The translations under genes were made by a program, and so were the position numbers. From Clostridium cadaveris (lineage in GTDB: Bacteria; Bacillota; Clostridia; Clostridiales; Clostridiaceae), in contig NZ_CP076620.1 in NCBI RefSeq assembly GCF_020911725.1, positions 12,501 through 76,500 of the forward strand: 64,000 bases of DNA. The letters are read 5' to 3'. Positions 31,543 to 40,570 of this stretch are shown here, in pieces. The stretch's first letter is position 1. Every line of letters begins with the position of its first letter. A model generated the notes under the pieces. It was not told the DNA's origin, made no database searches, and saw only the letters and a program-made list of their open reading frames with translations.

Positions 31543-32772
31543 ATGGACGTAGTAAAAAGATTTTTAAAGTACATTAGTTATGACACAAAATCAGATGATT
31601 CATCAGGGGTTACACCTAGTTCAAAGGGTCAGTTAGTTTTGGCAGATGCATTAGCAGAAGAACTTAAGTCTATAGGACTACAGGATGTTAATGTTGATGA
31701 AAATGGCTATGTTATGGGGACATTACCTTCAAATACAAACAAAGATTTAAGTACTATAGGATTTATAGCACATATGGATACATCTCCAGACTTTTCGGGA
31801 AAGAATGTAAAACCTCAAATAATAGAAAATTATGATGGAAACGATATCGTATTGAATAAAGAATTAAACATAGTAATGAGTACAAAGGAATTTCCGGAAT
31901 TAAGCCTTTATAAAGGACACAAATTAATCACAACAGATGGGACAACTTTATTAGGAGCAGATGATAAAGCTGGAATAGCTGAAATAATAACAGCAATAGA
32001 GTATCTAACAAATCATCCTGAAATAGAGCATGGAACAATAAAAATTGCTTTCACTCCAGATGAAGAAATAGGCCAAGGAGCAGATCATTTCAATGTAGAA
32101 AAATTTGGAGCAAAATATGCTTATACTGTAGATGGTGGAAGAGAAGGAGAATTAGAATATGAGAACTTCAACGCTGCAGGAGCAAAGGTTGAAATAAAAG
32201 GAAAGAATGTTCACCCTGGAACAGCAAAAGGAAAAATGGTAAATTCTCAGCTTATAGCAGCAGAATTACTAGCTATGATGCCAAAGGAAGAAACTCCAGA
32301 GCATACAGAAGAATACGAAGGATTCTATCTATTATCAAATATCACTGGTTCAGTTGAAAATACAACAATGAAATTTATAATAAGAGATTTTTTTAATGAT
32401 TCATTTGAAGCTAGAAAAAATAACATGTCTAAATGGTGTGATGAAATAAACAAGAAGTATGGCGAAGGAACTTGTATTTTAGACATGAAGGATCAATATT
32501 ACAACATGAAAGAAAAGGTTGAACCTGTAAAATTTATAGTTGATATAGCTTTTGAAGCTATGAAAAAATCAGATGTAGTACCAACTATAGTTCCAATCAG
32601 AGGTGGTACAGATGGAGCAAGATTATCATTCATGGGACTTCCAACTCCAAATATATTTACTGGTGGAGAGAATTTTCACGGAAAATATGAGTACATCTCA
32701 ACTCAAGCTATGGAGAAAGCAGTTCAAGTAATATTAAATATAGTTAATTTATATGTAGAGAAAAGCTTATAA
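31543..32772 (+). CDS. pepT: Peptidase T (tripeptide aminopeptidase)
   Basis: 409 aa, the usual length of this M20 metallopeptidase. Zinc ligands and catalytic residues are in [35 protein letters not shown] and the C-terminal [37 protein letters not shown] is typical of the dimerisation domain. It removes N-terminal residues from tripeptides in the cytoplasm. AAGGAGG precedes the ATG. A weak small frame and a terminator follow. Confidence 0.95.
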   Translation: MDVVKRFLKYISYDTKSDDSSGVTPSSKGQLVLADALAEELKSIGLQDVNVDENGYVMGTLPSNTNKDLSTIGFIAHMDTSPDFSGKNVKPQIIENYDGNDIVLNKELNIVMSTKEFPELSLYKGHKLITTDGTTLLGADDKAGIAEIITAIEYLTNHPEIEHGTIKIAFTPDEEIGQGADHFNVEKFGAKYAYTVDGGREGELEYENFNAAGAKVEIKGKNVHPGTAKGKMVNSQLIAAELLAMMPKEETPEHTEEYEGFYLLSNITGSVENTTMKFIIRDFFNDSFEARKNNMSKWCDEINKKYGEGTCILDMKDQYYNMKEKVEPVKFIVDIAFEAMKKSDVVPTIVPIRGGTDGARLSFMGLPTPNIFTGGENFHGKYEYISTQAMEKAVQVILNIVNLYVEKSL

Positions 32773-32794
32773 GTACTAGAGAAAAGTTACGTAA

Positions 32795-32935
32795 GTGAAA
32801 AGTGAAGGATTTAGTTTAATTAGACTTGATACTTGTTGCTATAAAAATAATGATTTACAAAGAAAAGAAGTAAGGCTAGAGTTTGGATGGTTTCCAGAAG
32901 AAAAAAAATTAAGATTTCCAGGACAATGGGATTAA
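32795..32935 (+). CDS. Possible small protein or gene remnant (46 aa)
   Basis: A GTG-started frame directly after an in-frame TAA encodes 46 residues ending LEFGWFPEEKKLRFPGQWD. The composition is protein-like, with two Trp and ordered charged segments, but no good ribosome binding site is seen. It may be a short real gene, or the last piece of a gene decayed after pepT. I do not recognise the family. Confidence 0.35.
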   Translation: MKSEGFSLIRLDTCCYKNNDLQRKEVRLEFGWFPEEKKLRFPGQWD

Positions 32936-32948
32936 TAATGTTAAATTT

Positions 32949-32978
32949 AAAGTCGGCATTTTACTGCCGACTTTTTGT
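32949..32978 (+). terminator. Terminator after pepT region
   Basis: 10-bp arms AAAGTCGGCA / TGCCGACTTT with a short loop and TTTTTGTTT tail. Confidence 0.92.
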
Positions 32979-33072
32979 TTAAAAATTAAATGAAAAATTC
33001 CAAAGGTTTATATTTTTTATTTCAATAAAATTCTATTTCTAATATTTAATAAGTCCGTATAAATTAATAATT

Positions 33073-33942
33073 TTATCTAGATTTACCTAAGAAAAATAAT
33101 GCCAAAGTATCTGGTCCAGAGTGAGCTCCTATAACTGGTCCAATAGGATTTATTATTATATTCTTAACGGTAAATTCTTTTTTGATTAAATCTGATAAGT
33201 GTTCAGCATCATGAAGACAATCGCCATGGCTTATAAATATGATTTGCTCTTCAGGATTTTCAACTCTTTCTATCATATGATCTAAAAGTGATTTTATAGA
33301 TTTTTTTCTACCTTTTACTTTACCTAAAGGAATAAGATGACCTTCATGGTCTACGTGTAAAATTGGTTTAATATCTAAAATAGTTCCGACAACAGCTGCT
33401 GTAGCTGAAACTCTTCCTCCACGCTTTAAATGGTTTAAATCATTAACTGTAAAATAGTGATTTGTTCTAAATTTATTATTTTCTACAAAGCTAACTATGT
33501 CATCTTTTGAAGAACCACTCTTTAATAGCTCTACAGCATAATAAACTATAAGTCCATGACCTAATGATGCGCAAAGAGAATCTATTATAGTTATATCTGC
33601 ATCTGGATATTCTTCAAGAATTTGCTCTTTTGCTATAAGAGCAGAATTGTATGTTCCGCTTAAACCTGATGAAAAACATATATATATAATTGATTTTTTA
33701 TCTTTTACGTATTTTTCAAAAGCTTCATGAAATCTGTAAGAATTGATTTGTCCTGTGGAAGCCATGCCTCCATTTCTTAGATAATCATAGAATTCAGCAT
33801 TTTTTACAGTCTCACCTAAATCATCTATTATGTCTTTTCCTTTGAAATTTAAAATTAAACCTAAAACTTCTAAACAATTATTGTCTTTGATATATTCTAC
33901 TGGTAAGTCACAGCTTGAATCTGCTAATATTACTGTATTCAT
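33073..33942 (-). CDS. DegV family fatty-acid-binding protein
   Basis: 289 aa. It begins MNTVILADSSCDLPVEYI with the DegV SSCDLP motif. STGQINSYRFHEAFEKY, CFSSGLSGTYNSALIAKEQ and the C-terminal IGPVIGAHSGPDTLALFFLG are all conserved in the family, which binds fatty acids (FakB-like). Some paralogues pass them to FakA kinase for phospholipid synthesis; no fakA lies here. AAGGAGAGTG precedes the ATG. It is a single gene. Confidence 0.92.
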   Translation of the reverse strand: MNTVILADSSCDLPVEYIKDNNCLEVLGLILNFKGKDIIDDLGETVKNAEFYDYLRNGGMASTGQINSYRFHEAFEKYVKDKKSIIYICFSSGLSGTYNSALIAKEQILEEYPDADITIIDSLCASLGHGLIVYYAVELLKSGSSKDDIVSFVENNKFRTNHYFTVNDLNHLKRGGRVSATAAVVGTILDIKPILHVDHEGHLIPLGKVKGRKKSIKSLLDHMIERVENPEEQIIFISHGDCLHDAEHLSDLIKKEFTVKNIIINPIGPVIGAHSGPDTLALFFLGKSR

Positions 33943-34139
33943 AATTCACTCTCCTTACAATTTAAAGAAGTATATACTTTTGGGTATTGTTTATAACTTA
34001 TTATAATATAATTTCTATAATTTAGAAAGTGACTAAGCAGTATAAAGAGGAAAGATAATAATAATTTAAGATAAATTATAGAAATAATAGCATATATACA
34101 AAGTATTGACCAAAATTAATTAATATATATAGAAATATA

Positions 34140-34427
34140 AAGAAATTTATGAATTTATATTAAAATATATGTGATAATTTAATTATTTATATAAAAAATT
34201 TTTAAAATTTGAAATAGTGAATATTTAAGAATGTAATGTCGAATAAATTTGAAATTATTGAAGAAATAAGAAGGAGTTAGACATAAAATATAGAATATAT
34301 TAATACGTAGGTAATTAAAGATATCACCCTTAAGAATTATCTAACCATATAAGTGAAAACCAACATAGACTTGTAGTGTATAATAACTCTCTCCTTAAAG
34401 ATAAATTATGCTACAAGTCTTTTTTTT
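34140..34427 (+). ncRNA. Candidate non-coding RNA with UCCUU loop
   Basis: A 550-base gene-free stretch (33943-34492) contains TTGACC (34106) with an AT-rich -10-like region after it. It ends in a strong terminator. Before the terminator, TAGGTAATT (34305) and AATTATCTA (34335) can pair. The terminator loop displays CTCTCTCCTT (34387-34396), complementary to Shine-Dalgarno sequences and to AAGGAG at about 34270 in the same transcript. No open frame with a ribosome site is present. An RNA here is inference. Confidence 0.4.
34367..34427 (+). terminator. Strong hairpin with T-tract at end of the non-coding stretch
   Basis: Perfect arms AGACTTGTAG (34367-34376) and CTACAAGTCT (34411-34420) followed by eight T. 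The 34-nt loop is unusually large for a terminator and holds a pyrimidine-rich anti-Shine-Dalgarno-like segment. Confidence 0.75.
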
Positions 34428-34444
34428 GTCATTTTTTTAAAATG

Positions 34445-34473
34445 TTGCGCTAAATATTTTTTTGTGATAAAAT
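34445..34473 (+). promoter_or_regulatory. Promoter of tRNA-Arg(ACG)
   Basis: TTGCGC (34445-34450), 17-bp spacer, TAAAAT (34468-34473), 19 bases before the tRNA. Confidence 0.6.
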
Positions 34474-34492
34474 TAATATGTTAATTAAATAT

Positions 34493-34567
34493 GGAGTGTT
34501 AGTTAAACGGATATAACTTGCGGCTACGGACCGCACATTGTGGGTTCGATTCCTACACACTCTGCCA
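34493..34567 (+). tRNA. tRNA-Arg(ACG)
   Basis: 75 nt with encoded CCA. Anticodon stem TGCGG/CCGCA around loop CTACGGA gives ACG. The D-arm is GTTA/TAAC. Acceptor GGAGTGT pairs with ACACTCT, which makes the first pair G1-U72. Discriminator G. Single tRNA gene with its own promoter and terminator. Confidence 0.94.
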
Positions 34568-34575
34568 ATGAATCT

Positions 34576-34612
34576 AGGAATGACTGTAAATTATCGGTCA
34601 TTCTTTTTTTAT
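34576..34612 (+). terminator. Terminator of tRNA-Arg(ACG)
   Basis: Arms GAATGAC / GTCATTC with a 12-nt loop and seven T. It overlaps the upstream region of the lipoprotein gene. Confidence 0.85.
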
Positions 34613-34623
34613 AGGGGGAAAAT

Positions 34624-35139
34624 ATGAATAAAAAGAGCATATTTGCGATAACTATTAGTTTAATATTTTTATTATTTGGGTTTATAGGATGTGCAAAGGA
34701 AAAAATACCATTACAAGAAGTTAATAAAAAAGGTGAGCCTCAACAAAAAACAGAAGAAACATTTGATGATTCTCTTAGAGAATCTAATGTTCCTGTCAAA
34801 TACACATTGGAACAATCAAAAAACAATGGTGATTACATAATAATAACTGATCAAAGTGAAACCTTAAATATAGAAAAAGTAGAAAAATTCTTAGAGGAAT
34901 TTAAAAATAAAAAGCCTGTCAAAATTAGATGCACTCAATTTTATATGGGTTCTTTGGATAGCATGAGAGATATTGAGTATGATGGCGAAAAAATATTACT
35001 AAAAGAATATGATACTAAGAGTAATGATAAAAAGACTTATAACTATATAGAAATTTCTGATAGTGACATGATCCAAGATGGAGGATGGTACAGATTGGTT
35101 AATTCGAAGGCAAAGCTATTTTATATAAATAAACAATAA
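34624..35139 (+). CDS. Lipoprotein, DUF4362-like
   Basis: 171 aa. The N-terminus is a lipoprotein signal: MNKKSIFAITISLIF followed by GFIGC, with the lipidated Cys near residue 23. The mature part after a charged linker (about 25-60) has DYIIITDQSETLNIEKVEKFLEEFKNKKPVKIR and YDGEKILLKEYDTKS, similar to DUF4362 lipoproteins, whose role is unknown. AGGGGG lies four bases before the ATG. It would be anchored to the outer face of the membrane. Confidence 0.75.
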   Translation: MNKKSIFAITISLIFLLFGFIGCAKEKIPLQEVNKKGEPQQKTEETFDDSLRESNVPVKYTLEQSKNNGDYIIITDQSETLNIEKVEKFLEEFKNKKPVKIRCTQFYMGSLDSMRDIEYDGEKILLKEYDTKSNDKKTYNYIEISDSDMIQDGGWYRLVNSKAKLFYINKQ

Positions 35140-35250
35140 TATGACATAAAATAGATGAAAAATAGTGAATAAAATGTAAAGTAAGTGTTGAAAAATTATG
35201 GATTTTATGTTATTTTAAGAATAACTTAATAAAATGAATTGCAGAGAAAT

Positions 35251-35304
35251 GAGTCAAGCAAGAATTAAGGCTAGGGATAGCCTTGGTTTTGCTTGGCTTT
35301 TTTT
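35251..35304 (+). terminator. Terminator before the glycerophosphodiesterase gene
   Basis: Stem with outer TCAAGCAA / TTGCTTGG and inner AAGGCTA / TAGCCTT arms, followed by CTTTTTTT. It ends the lipoprotein transcript. Confidence 0.85.
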
Positions 35305-35337
35305 AATGTCAAAATATATATGAGGGGAATGGAAAAA

Positions 35338-36063
35338 GTGATTAAGAATTTTGCACACAGAGGATTTAGCGGAAGATATCCTGAAAATACTATGCTTGCT
35401 TTTGAAAAAGCTATTGAGGCAGGTGCAGATGGTATAGAATTGGATGTTCAACTTACAAAAGATAATGAAATAGTTATTATTCATGATGAAAACGTTGTCC
35501 GAACAACTGGCATAAAAGGAGATGTTAGAGATTTCACTTATGAAGAAATAAGTAAACTAGATGCATCTTATATATATAAAGGAGAATATGGATTAAATAA
35601 GATACCTACTCTTAGAGAATATTTTGAATTAGTAAAAGACAAGGACATAATTACTAATATAGAACTTAAGACAGGTGTAATAGAGTATATAGGAATTGAA
35701 GAAAAGGTATGGCAGCTTATTAAAGAATATAACTTAGAGGATAAAGTGATAATATCAAGTTTTAATCATTTCAGCATCATGAGAATGAAGAAAATAGCAC
35801 CTAATTTAAAGTATGGACTTTTAAGTGAGACATGGTTAATTGATGCAGGAAAATATGTTCATGAGCTTGGTATACAGTGTTATCATCCTTTATATAGAAA
35901 TTTAACAGAAGATATTGTAAAGGAAATTAAACAATATGGAATAGAAATAAATACGTATACTGTAAACACGAAAGAAGATGTTAAAGACATGATTTTAAAA
36001 GGTATTGATATTGTGATTGGTAATTTCCCTGATATGATAAAAGAGGTGGTGAAAGAATATTAA
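35338..36063 (+). CDS. Glycerophosphodiester phosphodiesterase
   Basis: 241 aa, one GDPD domain. FAHRGFSGRYPENTMLAFEKA supplies the first catalytic His/Arg, GIELDVQLTKDNEIVIIHDENV the metal-binding Glu/Asp and second His, and ELKTG the later Glu. It hydrolyses glycerophosphodiesters to glycerol 3-phosphate and an alcohol. No signal peptide, so cytoplasmic. The GTG at 35338 is favoured because GAGGGG sits ten bases upstream; the ATG at 35329 would leave one base of spacing. Confidence 0.88.
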   Translation: MIKNFAHRGFSGRYPENTMLAFEKAIEAGADGIELDVQLTKDNEIVIIHDENVVRTTGIKGDVRDFTYEEISKLDASYIYKGEYGLNKIPTLREYFELVKDKDIITNIELKTGVIEYIGIEEKVWQLIKEYNLEDKVIISSFNHFSIMRMKKIAPNLKYGLLSETWLIDAGKYVHELGIQCYHPLYRNLTEDIVKEIKQYGIEINTYTVNTKEDVKDMILKGIDIVIGNFPDMIKEVVKEY

Positions 36064-36144
36064 AAAAATTTACGATTCCACATATATCATGTAAACTTAC
36101 AGTGGATTATAATCTTACAAATTTACAGAGGAGAGTGTAGATAG

Positions 36145-37503
36145 ATGGAAAATTTAGAAAATGTACTTGCCCTTATTAATTCATGGATATGGGGTAAGTG
36201 GCTTGTATTTGTATTACTAGGACTTGGTGTTTTATATACATTTACAAATGGATTTATTCAAGTAAAACATTTTAGATTCATAATGAAAAAGACATTAATT
36301 GACTCTTTTAAATCAAGAAATAGTGAAAAAGGTGAAGGATCAATTTCATCATTCAAAGCTATGATGGTTACTCTTGCTGGAAATGTTGGAGGTGGAAATG
36401 TAGTTGGTGTTGCTACTGCTATCGTAGCTGGCGGACTTGGATCTATATTTTGGATGTGGTTTGCTGCATTTTTTGGCATGGCACTAAAATATGGAGAAAT
36501 AGTTCTTTCTCAATTATATCGTGGTAAGGATTCAGAAGGGAATCTCTTAAGCGGACCTATGTATTATATAAGAGATGGTCTACATATGCCTTGGCTAGGA
36601 GTTGTAATAGCTGTTCTTATGTGTGTTAAGATGATGGGTGCAAACCTAGTTCAATCTAATACTATTTCAGGAATACTTAATTCAAACTATGGAATACCAA
36701 CATGGTTAACAGGATCATTATTAATAGTTTTTTTAATGACTATTACTTTAGGCGGATTAAAGAGAGTTGCTAATATAGCTACTGCCTTAGTTCCTATAAT
36801 GTCAATATTCTATATAGTTGTAGGTTTACTTGTTATTATATTAAATATACAAAATGTACAATCAGTTTTTGCTACTATCTTTAGAGAAGCATTTTCATTT
36901 AAAGCTGCTGCAGGTGGTACTGGTGGATTTATAATCGCTAGAGCAATGCAATTTGGTATAACTCGTGGTATGTATTCAAATGAGGCTGGAGAAGGTACCG
37001 CTCCATTTGCACATGGATCTACAATAGTTTCTCATCCAGTTGAGGAAGGAATTACTGGTGTTACAGAAGTATTTTTAGATACTATTGTTGTTTGTACTAT
37101 AACAGCACTAGTTGTTGGTGTAACAGGAGCTTACACTTCAGGAACACCTGCAACTGTTATGGCAATAGAAGCTTTTGGAACAGTATGGGCACCATTAAAA
37201 CATGCTGCAACACTTGCTTTACTTATATTCTGTTTTACAACACTTATGGGACAATGGTTCAATGCTGCTAAGAGTTTTACATATGCATTTGGACCAAAGG
37301 TTACATCAGTTTGTAGATTTATATTCCCTTTCTTATGTATAATAGGAGCAATAACTAAGATAAGTCTTGTTTGGACTATTCAAGATTTAGCTATGGGACT
37401 AGTTGTAATTCCTAATATGATTGCGTTAATTGTTTTATTCCCTCAAGTTCGTAAGCAAACTCAAGATTATTTTTCTAAAAATAAAGAGCTTATAAACAAA
37501 TAA
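36145..37503 (+). CDS. AGCS family sodium/amino acid symporter
   Basis: 452 aa, about 11 transmembrane segments. Motifs GNVGGGNVVGVATAIVAGGLGSIFWMWFAAFFGMALKYGE, ARAMQFGITRGMYSNEAGEGTAPFAHG and a C-terminal GQWFNAAKSFTYAFG place it in the alanine/glycine:cation symporter family. GAGGAGAG precedes the ATG. It ends in a segment that looks like the left half of a terminator, interrupted by an IS3-family element. Confidence 0.88.
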   Translation: MENLENVLALINSWIWGKWLVFVLLGLGVLYTFTNGFIQVKHFRFIMKKTLIDSFKSRNSEKGEGSISSFKAMMVTLAGNVGGGNVVGVATAIVAGGLGSIFWMWFAAFFGMALKYGEIVLSQLYRGKDSEGNLLSGPMYYIRDGLHMPWLGVVIAVLMCVKMMGANLVQSNTISGILNSNYGIPTWLTGSLLIVFLMTITLGGLKRVANIATALVPIMSIFYIVVGLLVIILNIQNVQSVFATIFREAFSFKAAAGGTGGFIIARAMQFGITRGMYSNEAGEGTAPFAHGSTIVSHPVEEGITGVTEVFLDTIVVCTITALVVGVTGAYTSGTPATVMAIEAFGTVWAPLKHAATLALLIFCFTTLMGQWFNAAKSFTYAFGPKVTSVCRFIFPFLCIIGAITKISLVWTIQDLAMGLVVIPNMIALIVLFPQVRKQTQDYFSKNKELINK

Positions 37504-37560
37504 TAAATCTCTTATAACATAAACCACAAAATATCAATCAATGAAATTCATGTTAAAATA

Positions 37561-37575
37561 AAAAAATGCATTTCC
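37561..37575 (+). terminator. Left half of a terminator split by the IS element
   Basis: AAAAAATGCATTTCC (37561-37575) is complementary, with two G-T pairs, to GGAGGTGCATTTTTT (39043-39057) on the other side of the IS. Joined, they form a 15-bp stem with a T-tail, the expected terminator of the symporter gene. Confidence 0.6.
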
Positions 37576-37579
37576 ACTT

Positions 37580-39041
37580 AGACTAAAATGGAACCTATAA
37601 GATAGACACTAATAAAAGAGAGTCTATCTATATAGGTTCTTTTTTTGTACAATAAGTTTATGAGGTGAATTAACTATGAGTAAAATAAGATTTTCAAATG
37701 ATGAAATTAGTAGACTATCAAGAAATAAATATGTGAGCAATGTAAGTGAAAAAGCAATAACATATACTAATGAATTTAAAATACATTTTATCGCTGAATG
37801 TAGCAAAGGGAAAACTTCAAGAGTTATTTTTGAAGAAGCTGGATTTGATATAAATACCCTCGGTATTCGTCGTATTGAATGCGCTGGTACAAGATGGAGA
37901 AAAGCATTTAAGGATAATGGAATATTAGGATTAGATGACACTAGACGAAAAAATAGTGGTCGACCACGTAAGCGTAGTATTACTAGCGATGAAATAATAG
38001 AAAAGCAAAAAGCAGAAATTGAATATTTAAAGGCTGAGGTAGAATTGTTAAAAAAATTAGAGCTGCACGAAAGGCAGGTGAGAAAAGGTAAATTAATTGC
38101 AGCACAAGCATTTGCCTTAATAGAATATATTGTTAGCAAGTTGCAAAATCATAATGTAGTCAAACATCTATGCAGTACGGCTGGTGTTTCACGCTCTGGT
38201 TACTATAGATATCTGTCTTGTAAAAATATTAGAACTAATCGCGAAAACAAGGATAATTTAATTAGAAATACTATTCTTGAAGCGCTGAATTATAGAGGTT
38301 ATAAAAAAGGATCAAGATCAATCAAAATGATTTTAAAAGATAAATTTAATATTGTGTATAGCAGAAGGCGTATCCAAAGAATAATGAGAAAGTACAATAT
38401 AGTTTGCCCTATTAGGAAACCTAATCCATATAAGCGTATAGCTAAGGCTACAAAGGAACATACCGTGGTACCTAATCTACTCAATAGAAATTTCAAGCAA
38501 GAAATACCTGGTAAAGTATTGCTTACAGATATCACATATCTACCATATTCAAATAATAATATGGCTTATTTATCGACCATCAAAGACGCTTCTACTAATG
38601 AAATCCTAGCATATAATTTATCTAATAGAATAACCTTAGATATCGCCACGAATACAATACTTAAACTAATGGCCAACTCCAATGTCAAATTAGCAAAAGA
38701 TGCTTTTATTCACTCAGATCAAGGTAGTCATTATACAAGTCCAATATTTCAAAAACTTTTAAAATCTAAGAATCTTGGACAATCTATGTCTAGACGTGGT
38801 AACTGTTGGGACAATGCTCCTCAAGAATCATTTTTTGGTCATATGAAAGATGAAATTGATTATAAATCTTGTTCAACTTTATCTGAACTACAGTTAATTA
38901 TTGATGACTATATCGACTACTATAACAATGATCGTTGCCAGTGGAATTTAAAAAAGCTGACTCCTGTTCAATACAGAAATCAGCTTTTAGTAGCCTAGCT
39001 CTCTTTTTTTAGTGTCCTTGACATAGGTTCCACTTTAGACA
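37580..39041 (+). mobile_element. IS3-family insertion sequence, intact
   Basis: About 1462 bp. Imperfect 33-bp terminal inverted repeats share TGGAACCTAT and GACACTAA; the right end reads inward TGTCTAAAGTGGAACC, the left AGACTAAAATGGAACC. One complete transposase gene fills it. Just inside the left end, GAACCTATA..GATAGAC pairs with GTCTATCT..ATAGGTTC before a T-run (37591-37646), an internal terminator that would block incoming transcription. No clear target duplication is visible. Confidence 0.88.
37676..38998 (+). CDS. IS3-family transposase (single open frame)
   Basis: 440 aa. The N-terminal HTH region (about 1-105) has NEFKIHFIAECSKGKTSRVIFEEAGFD and is followed by a coiled coil (SDEIIEKQKAEIEYLKAEVELLKKLE) and an HTH_21-type region (HNVVKHLCSTAGVSRSGYYRYL). 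The rve catalytic core has D in VLLTDITYL, D in HSDQGSHYTS and E in PQESFFGHMKDE. Many IS3 elements need a -1 frameshift to fuse OrfA and OrfB; here both parts are in one frame. GAGGTG precedes the ATG. It appears complete and possibly active. Confidence 0.93.
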   Translation: MSKIRFSNDEISRLSRNKYVSNVSEKAITYTNEFKIHFIAECSKGKTSRVIFEEAGFDINTLGIRRIECAGTRWRKAFKDNGILGLDDTRRKNSGRPRKRSITSDEIIEKQKAEIEYLKAEVELLKKLELHERQVRKGKLIAAQAFALIEYIVSKLQNHNVVKHLCSTAGVSRSGYYRYLSCKNIRTNRENKDNLIRNTILEALNYRGYKKGSRSIKMILKDKFNIVYSRRRIQRIMRKYNIVCPIRKPNPYKRIAKATKEHTVVPNLLNRNFKQEIPGKVLLTDITYLPYSNNNMAYLSTIKDASTNEILAYNLSNRITLDIATNTILKLMANSNVKLAKDAFIHSDQGSHYTSPIFQKLLKSKNLGQSMSRRGNCWDNAPQESFFGHMKDEIDYKSCSTLSELQLIIDDYIDYYNNDRCQWNLKKLTPVQYRNQLLVA

Positions 39042-39042
39042 G

Positions 39043-39057
39043 GGAGGTGCATTTTTT
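39043..39057 (+). terminator. Right half of the split terminator
   Basis: GGAGGTGCATTTTTT pairs with 37561-37575 across the IS, and is followed by further T-rich sequence. Confidence 0.6.
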
Positions 39058-39067
39058 ATTTTATAAA

Positions 39068-40237
39068 TTAAGATTTGAAAATAGTTTTAGCATATTCACT
39101 AGGACTTATCTCATAATGCTGAGTAAAAGTCCTTGAAAAATAATGAATTGAGTTGAAGCCAAGCATAAAAGCAATTTCACTAATGGTATACTTATTTTCT
39201 TTTATAAGCTGTTTACTTCTTGAAAGTTTCAATTCATTAATATATTTTTTAGGTGATATTTTTAAATTATTTTTAAATAGGGTTTGAAGCGAAGATCTTG
39301 AAATAGAGAATCTATGGCATAATTCTTCAATAGTAATTGGCTCATAAGTCATTTTTTCTATGTAATCAAGAATATCCTTTAGAAGCTCGTCCTGAAAATA
39401 TTGTTGAGCTTCAGTAGACGGTCTAGACTCATCTAATTTTAAATAATCGTATTGGAACAACCTAACTATAATCTCATGAAAATGGTTTAAAGTTAAATTT
39501 TTAGAGTATGGTATAGTTGACGAAATATCTCTAGCAAAAGTTTTAACAGCATAATATAATTCTTTTTTGCAATGAAAAACTTTATTGCATATTTTACTGG
39601 CATCATCACATTCCATATCAAACATTACGGTTAGATAAGAGCAGGATGAATCATTGGTTACTGCTTGAGTGTGAAATTGATTTTTGCCATAAATCATTAG
39701 GTCAAAAGAATTTAAAGTATACTTTGTACCATCAACAGTTGTATCTAAAGTTCCATTATCAATAAATGTAAGTTCATATAGATTATGCTTTTCACCTTTA
39801 AATTTATAGTTTGGGCTTTTTATAGTATAGTAATAAGCGATTATTTCTGGAATGCTTATAGTTGATAGTATCCTATTGTATACATATGGTGGATTTAAAA
39901 ACTCTATTTGAAGCTGATAATCTGACGGAATAATAAAGTAGCATAAAGTTTCTTCAGTCATAGAAATGATATTAAAATATACATTAGGTTTAATTTTTAG
40001 ATATCTGTGAATGGCAAATAATTTTAATTCATCATTCAAATTATTACCTATTAATACAGAAGCCATTCCATTTATTAATTCAACATATACTGGACATGAA
40101 AAATGATACATATTAGATATTGTTTTGTCATTGGTAACAACTTTTTTTTTAATTAAATTGCTATTCGCTATTGATATAGGTTCGTCATATATAGAGCCGA
40201 ATTTTCTAAAATGAGCACTTGACGTTTTATCATACAT
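39068..40237 (-). CDS. AraC family transcriptional regulator
   Basis: 389 aa. The C-terminal ~100 residues carry two HTH motifs (ITIEELCHRFSISRSSLQTLFK and YTISEIAFMLGFNSIHYFSRTF) typical of AraC/XylS. The N-terminal ~280 residues include a probable ligand-binding cupin part (YTLNSFDLMIYGKNQFHTQAV). AGAGGTAA is upstream of the ATG. It lies beside, and in the same direction as, an AgaS-type isomerase gene, so a carbohydrate response is likely but unproven. Confidence 0.87.
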   Translation of the reverse strand: MYDKTSSAHFRKFGSIYDEPISIANSNLIKKKVVTNDKTISNMYHFSCPVYVELINGMASVLIGNNLNDELKLFAIHRYLKIKPNVYFNIISMTEETLCYFIIPSDYQLQIEFLNPPYVYNRILSTISIPEIIAYYYTIKSPNYKFKGEKHNLYELTFIDNGTLDTTVDGTKYTLNSFDLMIYGKNQFHTQAVTNDSSCSYLTVMFDMECDDASKICNKVFHCKKELYYAVKTFARDISSTIPYSKNLTLNHFHEIIVRLFQYDYLKLDESRPSTEAQQYFQDELLKDILDYIEKMTYEPITIEELCHRFSISRSSLQTLFKNNLKISPKKYINELKLSRSKQLIKENKYTISEIAFMLGFNSIHYFSRTFTQHYEISPSEYAKTIFKS

Positions 40238-40431
40238 AACCTAATTACCTCTTTAACTATAGAATTTATATCAAGCTAAAAAAGCGTTTGATATTAAAAA
40301 ATAAAAATTTAAACTAGTTAACTTAAATTTATGTAATGTATATATTATACAATATTTAAAATTACAGTGTAAAGAATAAGCAAAATATGTATAATGCTAT
40401 GCTTGAGTTTATATTTTTTTATAATTTAATA
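40238..40431. other. Intergenic region upstream of the AraC gene
   Basis: AT-rich, no gene. It holds the AraC gene promoter region; no clear operator can be assigned. Together with the terminator at 40432-40472 and a short spacer to 40570 it makes a 333-base gap. Confidence 0.5.
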
Positions 40432-40472
40432 AATAAAAAATTTGCTCCATTCAGTTAAGTGAATGGAGCAAT
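40432..40472 (-). terminator. Terminator of the AgaS-type gene (minus strand)
   Basis: Perfect 12-bp arms TTGCTCCATTCA / TGAATGGAGCAA; the A-run on the left becomes a T-run after the hairpin on the minus strand. Confidence 0.85.
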
Positions 40473-40570
40473 AAATGAATGTACAAATCATTTAGTTATG
40501 TCGTTTTCTTTTTAACATTTTTATATAAAATTATAGTTAGCATAAGAACTGATAGGTTGATTAATACTAA

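Noticed and set aside
28000-36144. Glycine riboswitch or other known riboswitch ahead of the two AGCS symporter genes
   Set aside because: The upstream regions (47 and 81 bases) are too short and show no conserved riboswitch core.
37624-38139. 171-codon minus-strand frame inside the IS element
   Set aside because: It is antisense to the transposase and mirrors its codon pattern.
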